Shown: positions 55,710 to 64,000 of the stretch, one piece after another | Position numbering within the stretch: the first letter of the stretch is position 1 | How the letters are laid out: the number at the start of each line of letters is the position of its first letter | Source: Chara braunii | Lineage: Eukaryota > Streptophyta > Charophyceae > Charales > Characeae | Direction of reading: 5' to 3' | DNA: 64,000 bases | Assembly (NCBI GenBank): GCA_003427395.1 | Contig: BFEA01000345.1 | Coordinates: forward strand, 508,215 to 572,214 | The notes under the pieces: generated by a model | What the model saw: the letters and a program-made list of their open reading frames with translations, nothing else | What the model was told of the DNA's origin: nothing | The model's database searches: none | Translations under genes and position numbers: made by a program

Positions 55710-56344
55710 NNNNNNNNNNNNNNNNNNNNNNNNNNNNNNNNNNNNNNNNNNNNNNNNNNNNNNNNNNNNNNNNNNNNNNNNNNNNNNNNNNNNNNNNNNN
55801 NNNNNNNNNNNNNNNNNNNNNNNNNNNNNNNNNNNNNNNNNNNNNNNNNNNNNNNNNNNNNNNNNNNNNNNNNNNNNNNNNNNNNNNNNNNNNNNNNNNN
55901 NNNNNNNNNNNNNNNNNNNNNNNNNNNNNNNNNNNNNNNNNNNNNNNNNNNNNNNNNNNNNNNNNNNNNNNNNNNNNNNNNNNNNNNNNNNNNNNNNNNN
56001 NNNNNNNNNNNNNNNNNNNNNNNNNNNNNNNNNNNNNNNNNNNNNNNNNNNNNNNNNNNNNNNNNNNNNNNNNNNNNNNNNNNNNNNNNNNNNNNNNNNN
56101 NNNNNNNNNNNNNNNNNNNNNNNNNNNNNNNNNNNNNNNNNNNNNNNNNNNNNNNNNNNNNNNNNNNNNNNNNNNNNNNNNNNNNNNNNNNNNNNNNNNN
56201 NNNNNNNNNNNNNNNNNNNNNNNNNNNNNNNNNNNNNNNNNNNNNNNNNNNNNNNNNNNNNNNNNNNNNNNNNNNNNNNNNNNNNNNNNNNNNNNNNNNN
56301 NNNNNNNNNNNNNNNNNNNNNNNNNNNNNNNNNNNNNNNNNNNN
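55710..56344. other. Assembly gap
   Basis: Run of N inside the hAT-like element. Confidence 0.99.
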
Positions 56345-56349
56345 TTGGT

Positions 56350-56371
56350 GGGGAAGGGGTCGCCCTTCCCC
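56350..56371. repeat. Hairpin at the gap edge
   Basis: GGGGAAGGG 56,350-56,358, loop GTCG, CCCTTCCCC 56,363-56,371. Nine perfect pairs right beside the gap; secondary structure may have stopped sequencing. Confidence 0.85.
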
Positions 56372-56739
56372 CCCCACATGCACACACACACACACACACG
56401 AAAAAATAAAAATTTTCCTTTTTTTTATTATCTTTCTTTTGATTAAAATACATATTTTTTGGTTTTTTATTTTTTTTAAATAAGAAAACACTTTAAAATC
56501 CGAAAAAAAAATTACCGCGTTGTAAGGCTCTTCAAACCCTACAACCCCATTTTTTTTTTTTTGTCTATTATTATTTTTAAAAAAAAATGTTTGAAATTCT
56601 CGGCCGCACCCAACCGCAGGGCCGACCTCAGCGGTTGGGATCCCGACTGCAGGCCGAGATGGACCCCGCAGTCATGAACGCGGGGGATACATAGGTGTAT
56701 GGTTCTGAATTGGCAAGGATGTTCGATGAGACAGCTCTC

Positions 56740-56912
56740 AATGGGTTGCACGTTGGCTCTCAGAATCGACATCGAGGTCCACAGGTTGAGTGCGCACTGG
56801 CGCGCTGGCTCAGAAATCATCAGGGTAGAGTACACATATTGAGTGCGCATGGGCGTACTGACTCGAGCTCATCAAAGCAGAGTTTACAGATTGAGTGCGC
56901 ACTGTATATCGA
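56740..56912. repeat. Remnants of the minisatellite unit beyond the transposon
   Basis: TTGAGTGCGCACTGGCGCGC, TTGAGTGCGCATGGGCGTAC and TTGAGTGCGCACTG recur at about 56,784, 56,838 and 56,895. They share the GCGCATGGGCG core with the array at 54.5-55.2 kb. The core is nearly palindromic, so orientation is uncertain. Confidence 0.6.
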
Positions 56913-56919
56913 GTTGTTG

Positions 56920-58209
56920 TTGTTCAGGCGGGCCCATTCAGGCGGGCCCCTATATCGAGTTGTTGCTGTTCTGCCGGGCCCATATATTGAGTTGATTGTT
57001 GATCCCATCGAGTTGGGTTATTTTCCTGAGTTGCAGATATCCCCCTTTATCACCAGGACACCATTGTTTGGTGTAACCACTTGTCAGGAGCATACTACCT
57101 TACTTTGTAGATTGGTCAAGTTGGCTCCTCAACGTGAAACAACCCCTACATGGGATAAGCTGGTTGAGAAGTTCTGCTATCGACACATTGGACATCAGAG
57201 CTTCGTCATTAGGGTCACTGAGTCTCCCACATAGAGATACACGTTGGTGATCACTTATCACATGAGAGATGCTGGACAGGGAATAAAGGGAGTCACCTAT
57301 GATCGGATTGCTGACTATATCTTCCGCAGGGAGAGTTACTGGAGGGAGCACTGGTTACATGTGGTGTTTCCCAGATCCCCTTTGCACCAGGTGGTGCTCG
57401 CTTTGACTTTAATGGCTGTAATTCAAAACCACTGAGCAGAGGTGGCAGCAAGGAAAAGATTCGTCAGGACAGGAGGATAAGGAGCGAGGTGGCTGGATCC
57501 GGGATACCTATTACCACCTGTTTACAGAGGAAAGAGACAGACAGGTGAGATCAAGAGCCTTACTGCGTGAGCGACGTTGACTTGAGGGACTATTTTGACT
57601 GGGATACTCACAGGGATTGAGTTCGTTTGAGTTGGAGCAGATCTAGGGCATCTTATGACATTGGTCACTGGAGTGAGACGCAGGTGGAAGGCAGCCCTAC
57701 GATGGGTTGCTTACCTCTTGGCACGATACCTGCTTAAGGGTGATTGATTCAGGCATTACATGTCAGGAGGACCCAGGTCAGAGGAGGTAGCCGGCCCTTC
57801 AAAGGGGAAGGGACCAGTCCCATATCTTGGGGATGGCTACAGTCATTTGGTGCGAGCAGACTTCGTTATACAGGCTTTTCGGAAGCCACTCTATGGAGAC
57901 CGTTTTCTGGAGGTTTCTTATGATTACATCTACGGCAAGGGACGGATTGAGATCTTGATCGGTGCCACTGACAACATTTCCCTCGCCGAGTAGTTGTACC
58001 TTCGGGGTGTCACGGATGAGGAGATGGCGAGATGTATGGCGTCGATAGCCACTCAGGTTCTCAATGATGAGGAGGACCAGCGTGTACCAGATACGGAGTC
58101 CCTGACAATCGAGCCCACTCATGAGGGGGTAACACTTGTCGTTATTGATCGAGGCTCGTATCTTTTAGTCACTGAGATGTATTATGACATTATTATATTT
58201 TATCAGTGA
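56920..58209 (+). pseudogene. Decayed reading frame, family not recognised
   Basis: One plus-strand frame stays mostly open across 1.3 kb, with stops at 57,232-57,234 (TAG), 57,433-57,435 (TGA), several between 57,478 and 57,750, and 57,991-57,993 (TAG). Pieces: FPELQISPFITRTPLFGVTT, TWDKLVEKFCYRHIGHQSFV, VITYHMRDAGQGIKGVTYDR, YWREHWLHVVFPRSP, YLGDGYSHLVRADFVIQAFR, KPLYGDRFLEVSYDYIYGKG and GVTDEEMARCMASIATQVLN. It has normal protein-like composition with spaced tryptophans and no repeats, so it looks like a once-coding sequence. I cannot name a domain. Confidence 0.4.
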
Positions 58210-60415
58210 CTGTAGCCCCTCCTATGGCTGCTTCCTGCATTCTCTGTGCACTAATCTTCGGTCTCGTGTCTCTGGTCATGCTCTTGCAGAGTCTGGTTTT
58301 TGATATTTTCGTCCTCTCAGTGTCATTTGATTTATGATGCATGTCCCATAATGCACGGAATGTTTATGCATGAGGTAACAAGTCATTTATCACTCCTTAT
58401 TATAACAGGTTACACTCAGAGCTACTTGAAGGACTCCTGGATAATAATGACTCCGGTGACCATGAGTCTAACCTTAATACGGGGTCTGGTGCAGGCGATG
58501 AAAATCGAACGCCTCACTCTAAGTCGTGTCGCCGCTGGCAGGAAGGATAACCCTGACTACTCGACTGTGTGACAAAGGCTGCTTGTGAATTCACTTCTAA
58601 TTTTCCTAAAATGTGTGACAGCCTGCCAGTCCACCAACCCACTGCACTCGACCCGGGGAGGGACATCGAACCAGGCCCTGGAAACGGTGGGGGCGCGACA
58701 ACGCGACTTGATCGGTTGCTTACGGAACTAGCCCTACCTCGCGCAACTTCTTCACTGTCGTATGTAGCTTCCATGTCACTACGTCAGGTTCCTTGCGCGC
58801 AGCCCACCCAGCTTCGATCGAATCTCGTTAGTCAAGTTCTTCTGACTGTAACTCGAACGAGAGGGGTTCCCCTCTCAGCTGAATCGACTCTTAGATCATC
58901 ATCCGAGTTTTCTCGTGGTAAACTTCACGCAATAGGTGTATCATGTATCGATTAGAGTTCCCTCGCGTATGCCCTGTTCCTGCACTCTTCGTGAAAGTAA
59001 ACGTCTTGATTGACCCTTTATCCCTCATACGGTGTTTCGTTCATGACCAAAGGTAGGATTCCCTCATATAACCAGAGTGCGTGGTTCGTTATGGCTTGCT
59101 CCTTTCTGAAATCACCTTGTGCACTTGGAGCCATTGGTTCTTCCCGAAATGGTCACTTCCCTCCATCAATAACACATCCAAGTGCCAGTCGGATCCCTCG
59201 GCAGATCCCGCCTTGTTATCAATGCTCTAAGGTCCCTTTGGTCACCACATGTGGTCAGTTTACTGCATACGATCAACGCAGCCCTATTCGTTTGGTTCGC
59301 CATCCATCACTCGAAGTGTCGTGGCAATCCATCTATTCGATACGCCGGATCTTGGATCACAGATCGTGATAGTTTCACTGTTCCCCGAATGGAACTGTCG
59401 TGCGCTCCTTTGATCCGTCTATCCTCCTTCCAAACGAACTGTGGGCTCTTCCCGATCTCCCGTGCTTACATCTGATCTCCAAATCGTGCCCTTTCAGCAC
59501 GCGATTGTACCCATTCACTGGTGCGTACAGAGGATCAGGTACTTCCCAAACACCCCCGATCGGGAACTCGTGCGCCAAGAGATCATTAGCACCCCCCTCG
59601 TGTGTCGGCACCAACCCTCCTGGAGCTAGCCCTCTTGTGCCAGCCCAGTGCGCCTTTCTTGTGCGCCTCCTAGAAGAGTCCCCAATCCGGGCCCAGTTGG
59701 GCTTATATAGTTTGTTGGGCCTGGCTTCACATGCCGCACTGTGGCCTCAACCTCCCAAGTGTCAGGCACTGTCGAGAGACTTGCAGCACCTCGGTACCAA
59801 GCCTCCTCCCGAACCTAGGCCCGGTCCCACTTAGGTCCTCGAAGAGTTTCCAACGAAGGGGGCATTTTTGTTGGGTACCAGCCTTTTGCAGCGCCCTGGT
59901 ACTGGGGCTCCTTCCGAACCTAAGTCACTGCCTGGTCCTCGAAATGACAAGTTTATGGCCACAAGGCCCCACTCTCAGCCTTAGGCCTTGCGGCCTCCCT
60001 TCTTGATCCACTTATGGCCTGAAGGTGGAGGCCTCATGCGAGCCCTCGCAGTGGTTTCCCTCTTTCTTGAACCCGTGGTAAATTTCAGGTGTTACCGCCC
60101 CTTAGACTGCGTGAAAGCTCGTCTCAAGAGCCCTGTGCTCTCTCTTCCCAGGCACATCGTCCAACCCCAGTGCGAGTTCGGCCTTCTCGTTCTTGTTTCT
60201 CATTCGGAGCCTCCGACGTTTCCTCTGTTGTCGTTGTGCTTTCATATCCCGTCAGCGACCAGCCCTCGTAGTGTCAAAAGAATAATGCTCACACAGAGTT
60301 CGTGGCTCCACATTTATCCGACGTCTTGGCTCTAGAACTCGCAGCGTGGATCTGGTATTACAATTCTTCGACGTTGGCCTCGATTGCATCATGAAAAATA
60401 GCTAGATCGGATTCG
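58210..60415. other. Non-coding, C-rich on the plus strand from about 59.4 kb
   Basis: ORFs such as 59,400-59,834 are proline/leucine-rich chance frames. A perfect hairpin GAGAGGGG/CCCCTCTC with TT loop lies at 58,859-58,876. No gene is supported. Confidence 0.45.
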
Positions 60416-60599
60416 CACTAGGTGTCATCATCAAGGAAGTAAAGGGCGGCGTAAGGCTTGGGCCGCCCGAGTGCCCCCCCCCATTCTCGACGTTTCCGGT
60501 GAGCCACCGAATTCGAGATTGTTTGATTATCGAAAAGGAATAAATTAATCAGCCGACACCTAATCTGTACCCAATCAACCCCCAAAGACATATTTCTCT

Positions 60600-61153
60600 T
60601 ATGACTCTTTCTTCCTTTTGTTCTTCCTACCTTTCTTCCCACCATCGTTTCTTTTTGCTTTCTGTTTTTTGTTCCTCGTTTGCTCTCTCAACCACCTTAT
60701 CGTCGCCAAGCTTCAGTGGGTCTCGAGTTTGTCTCGCCACTTGTGGAAATAAAATTTATTGTCGCTCGTACGCTTAGTCGACTGAACCAGTTTGATAATT
60801 GTTAAAGTACCCTCTATTTCCAATATGAAGTGTTTGAACTTCCGAGGTTTTTCTCCCCCATTCACGAGCATTCTTGTTCTCTTCCCCTTCCTTTTTCGGC
60901 CAATCAACGAAGCTACCCAGAGAATAGAAAAAAGGTTTGTAGAAACTTCATCGTACGACAGATTCGGATGGATCTTTATCTCTACTAAAGGGCATCGTTC
61001 ACTCCTCGTACCACCATAGAGATCAAACGTAATGAGGCAATTAGTTACGCAAAGTAACAAACCGAAGTTAAGGTTGCGACAACAGCACCAACAACGGAAA
61101 AAGCGAGCATACATTGGCACAAGGATAACCAGCAAGAGAAAAGGGAGACACAA
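60600..61153 (-). CDS. ORF of unknown function, possibly retroelement-derived
   Basis: Open for 146 codons to TGA at 60,713-60,715 and continuing in the same frame afterwards as a lysine-rich tail. It starts with a hydrophobic segment (MCLPFLLLVILVPMYARFFR), then YGGTRSERCPLVEIKIHP, basic GRKRKGKRTRMLVNGGEKPR and NKFYFHKWRDKLETH. It lies downstream, on the same strand, of the Gag remnant at 61.8-63.3 kb and might belong to it. Not recognised. Confidence 0.3.
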
Positions 61154-61548
61154 GTCTATATTTCAGCCTGGCACCGCTATCACAAGTTGCAATCCTGCGA
61201 CCCAATCTCCAGTCTTGACCGAATCATTGTCTTCGGATTTCCTTACGTCATTAACGGATCCCTTCACTTGAAATCTCTCCTCGGTCAGTTTCTTAAATCT
61301 CCTTGACATGCATCTAAGATGACCAGCATCCTCGATAAACTTAACTTTCACGATGACCTTTCCTTTTCCTTATTGATTAAACGGAAGTCGATTCCCACAT
61401 TTTCGACTTTCCAAAAGGCTTCCATCTAGTTCTCCTTTGATACTCATCATCGTGCATTGACCACTTATGAAGTCTCCAATATCTTTCATAGTTACCAGAT
61501 TTTTGCTCGCAATCGTTTTAAGACTACTCCCAACACCATTTTCAGATG

Positions 61549-61690
61549 TATCGATGGTCTCAAACAGTTGGGCAAGGTTATAGCTGACGTCCGACTCGAC
61601 GGTCTCAAACAGTTAAGCAAGCTCATAGTTGTCGTCCGACTCGACGGTCTCAAATACTTAAGCAAGTTCATAGTTGTCGTCCAACTCATA
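61549..61690. repeat. 45-bp tandem repeat, 3 units
   Basis: GA(T/C)GGTCTCAAA(C/T)A(G/C)TT.(G/A)GCAAG begins at 61,549, 61,594 and 61,639, exactly 45 bp apart. The plus frame gives a 15-residue leucine-rich repeat (DGLKQLSKLIVVVRL). Whether it is translated is unknown; the neighbouring coding remnants are on the minus strand. Confidence 0.85.
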
Positions 61691-61780
61691 CATGACTTCA
61701 AATGTTTTTGAATTTCGGCGCCTACAACACCGCCGAGGAAACATTTCTCATCTTGATCCTCTAGGTGTCTTTAGTATCTT

Positions 61781-63271
61781 TCAAGTCTTCACATTCTTCA
61801 TTCTAGGTATCATCTTCATTGTCATGGTTCGATCTACAAACGTCTCCTCAATAGTCATCGGTTCCTCCCCCTTGGGTGAGACATTAATGTCGAGGATAGT
61901 ATCATCGGTCCTATCTTTACTCGATTCCCCACCCACTTCATTAGCACACACTAAAGCTGCAAGAAAATCTTCGTCACTACTCTCAAACCGAATGTTTGAA
62001 AACCCAATCGCTAGACTCTCATTTGCATCCATATCCTCCTCAAACCGGATAATCGGTACCCAAACTTCTCCCTGCTTCGCCTCTTGTGTTGCTTCCTTTG
62101 TAATGTCCATGTTCACCTTCGTAGAAGGTCGATAGGGTATATCCTTCTCATCATTTGTCCATTCTGTCATTCTCCTCTCATTTAGCTCGACGGTTTTCTC
62201 AGGGGCATTTTCTCGTCTGTCTTGAGACTCTTGCAGCGAAGGAATCGTCAACGATTTCGTCGTTCTTCGAGGTGGGACATTTTCCGTTTTCTTCATCCTT
62301 TCTAGTTCAGCTCTTAGGGCCTTAATTTTATCGAGCGCTTCTCATTCTTTCCTATGTGATCTCCTTCGTTCTCCCTCTTCTTTTTTTTACATCTTCAATG
62401 CCTATCTTGAAATCCCTTACCGTCATCCTTCTTCCAGCCACCGCGGTTTTCTCTTTTTCATTCTCCACTATCTTTTCTTGCTTTACTTTTCTTAGGCGAA
62501 CAGAACTCTCTTTCATCATCACCGAGTTGTTTTTCTAAATGACTTCCATGTACCATTTTTTCTAATTTCTCAAATACCTCAAGTACGTAAGTTCGGACAT
62601 TTCGTCCTTCAGTCTCCAAAGCCAATGCCTTCGTCTGAGCGAATGACAATCCTTTAGTGGGCATATTTTCCACAAGAAACTTTTTTTTTCTCGATAGGTA
62701 GGGTTCCTGCGAATATAGCACATCGTTCTAACTCGCTGAGAAACCCATTTTTTATCAACGGTTCGGACGTCATCTCAAAACGTCTTGCAAACGCCATTAA
62801 TGTCTCTCCTTCCTCTTTTTTCATCTTCTTCAAGTCCTCGACCGAGCACACGATATCGTCGCAAGCAAAATCCCAAGACAATTGCTCTCGAAAAGTTCTC
62901 CACTTCCCATCTTCCGGTATAGCAGCACGCACATCTTTGTCTAGTTTGAGATTTGTGTGATTAATGAATCTCATTATCGCCTCCCGCTCAGTCAATCCTG
63001 CTCTCAAGGCATAAACTTCCCAGTCATTCAGGAATTTTGTTACCCGATGTCAAGTGAAACATAGAGGCTGGCCGAAGTACGGTGGTTGGTAAGGCAAAGG
63101 ACTACACATTTGTCTGTACCCCATAACATATGGACTTGGTCTGCATGGAGGCTTATATCGCCCCTCTCGACAAGTCTCTCCTTCAGGGATTCCTGCACCG
63201 GTTGTCGCCTTTATATGAGGTGGTTTGCTTTCATACTCATCATCACACCTTTTTCCTACTCCTGTCGTCAT
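61781..63271 (-). pseudogene. Decayed Ty3-type Gag (minus)
   Basis: Minus-strand pieces in order: PPCRPSPYVMGYRQMCSPLP (63,271-63,050 frame), FLNDWEVYALRAGLTEREAI, MRFINHTNLKLDKDVRAAIP, WRTFREQLSWDFAC and EEGETLMAFARRFEMTSEPL. The W-EVYA-G-T..E.. helix and the late ETLMAFARRFE helix are the typical first and last parts of the retrotransposon gag domain. A run of nine T (nine A on the coding strand, 62,681-62,689) marks a change of frame, after which FLVENMPTKGLSFAQTKALA and VRTYVLEVFEKLEKMVH continue. A charged, acidic C-terminal piece is open at 61,781-62,296. No zinc knuckle or pol follows. Confidence 0.6.
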
Positions 63272-63299
63272 CCTTTCTCCTCAATCAAGACTCTCCACC

Positions 63300-64000
63300 C
63301 CCATCTTTCTCTCAGGAATATTAGCTTCACTCCTCATTTTCGAAAGATTCGTTATCTTCATAACTTTCCAGTACTTTGTTCTGACCCTTCATCGATCAAT
63401 TCATCAATAAAAAGATGACAATTCACTCTCTCAGACGCTGTGTAGCCCAGCACAACTGATGAGCTCATAGATCCCCACGACAGGCCTCCACTGGACCCAC
63501 CTACATCCCTGACGACGTCGACAGGCCTAGAAGAGAATCGCCCTCTGGCGTATCTCCTCAAACCCTCATGTCGAAAGAGAGGCTGGTCCCATGTCGCCAT
63601 CATCGCTGGCCTACCGATCCTAAGGGCGATCCCCCCAACGCAAGCCAGCCAACTCGTGCGTCATAGGGTCGGACCAAAGTCATACGCTCACGGAACGATG
63701 ATATCTCCCTCGTGCAATGCTATCCGGTACCATGTCTCTACTCGGCCCACCTAAGACATGGATTCACCCGGGATGCTTTTCCCTGACACTGTGGTGTCTT
63801 AATCAGACCTCCTGCTAGCAATCGGATCAGCTAGCCTTTCAATACCCTCCGACTCCTTGCGATCCAGGGCGGTTCTTCCCTCCCCATCAACCCATCCGAC
63901 ACATCCCCTGCTCACAATTTTCACTCAAAGAGATCTGAATCAAGTGGATTTCACAAAGGGTAGGGAAATCGGAACAGGATCACGCTCAATCATAAGATAA
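63300..64000. other. Right edge, no gene recognised
   Basis: A minus ORF at 63,358-63,603 lies upstream of the Gag remnant and might be its N-terminal leader, but it carries no motif. Nothing is recognised to the window end. Confidence 0.35.

Larger units (their letters stand above)
55413..56694. mobile_element. DNA transposon with 8-bp target duplication (hAT-like), gap inside
   Basis: GTGTATGG occurs directly outside both ends (55,405-55,412 and 56,695-56,702). Between them the termini are inverted repeats: CTATGCATCCCCCG (55,413-55,426) and CGGGGGATACATAG (56,681-56,694), 13 of 14 bases matching. The left subterminal region has six CCGCGG motifs in 75 bp (55,430-55,504), which could bind a transposase. 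The right has several CTGCGG/CCGC motifs. About half of the 1.28 kb is the gap at 55,710-56,344. No transposase ORF is visible, so it is probably non-autonomous. The 8-bp duplication suits hAT, P or Merlin-type elements; hAT is the commonest guess in plants. Confidence 0.75.

Overview
This is eukaryotic nuclear DNA, very rich in repeats, and I recognise no intact host gene in it. Everything clearly coding is retrotransposon-derived and broken by stops or frameshifts. Ty3-type elements with a chromodomain-like end, tRNA-like SINE heads, U6 snRNA-derived copies, many TTA/TTATTA tracts and assembly gaps fit a large, repeat-laden plant-lineage genome. A charophyte alga such as Chara is my best guess, but this is an inference from general character, not proved by any marker here. 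Gaps lie at 15,674-16,113, 36,190-36,463, 51,136 (a single N) and 55,710-56,344.

Layout. 1-2.4 kb: an ORF cut by the window edge, a purine-rich repeat, a GA tract and a 30-bp minisatellite. 2.4-5.7 kb: copy A of a 3-4 kb repeat family. 6-10.6 kb: two U6-bearing repeats, a fragment of the same family, a SINE-like repeat and the purine-rich repeat again. 10.6-13.4 kb: AT-rich tandem repeats and a 77-nt-arm foldback. 13.4-15.3 kb: simple sequence and polypurine DNA. 16.9-19.0 kb: a decayed Gag/coiled-coil reading frame. 20-22.2 kb: hairpins and tRNA-like SINE heads. 22.4-28.3 kb: TTA tracts in a 1.3-1.4 kb tandem duplication. 28.7-31.7 kb: copy D of the family, running straight into a broken Ty3 gag-pol (31.7-35.5 kb). 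36.5-40.4 and 50.1-54.1 kb: copies B and C, direct repeats of about 3.9 kb in the opposite orientation to A and D. Between B and C lie about 9.8 kb that hold a Gag-like ORF on the minus strand. 54.5-55.4 kb: a GC-rich minisatellite. 55.4-56.7 kb: a transposon with 8-bp target duplications inserted beside that minisatellite. 57-64 kb: an unrecognised decayed reading frame (+) and a second decayed Gag (-).

The most unusual feature is a set of hairpin arrays inside the repeat family. Each unit has a conserved loop flanked by arms that are self-complementary but differ from unit to unit: 6-10 bp arms around a loop of about 20 nt in copies A, B and C, and arms around a CCGTG-like loop in copy D. 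Between units and between copies the arms change in paired, compensatory fashion, so pairing is kept while sequence is not. Similar hairpins occur at 20.1-20.9, 27.6-28.6 and 43.9-45.3 kb. B and C may be the long terminal repeats of one large element that carries Gag but no pol. If so, the hairpins would lie in LTR or leader RNA.
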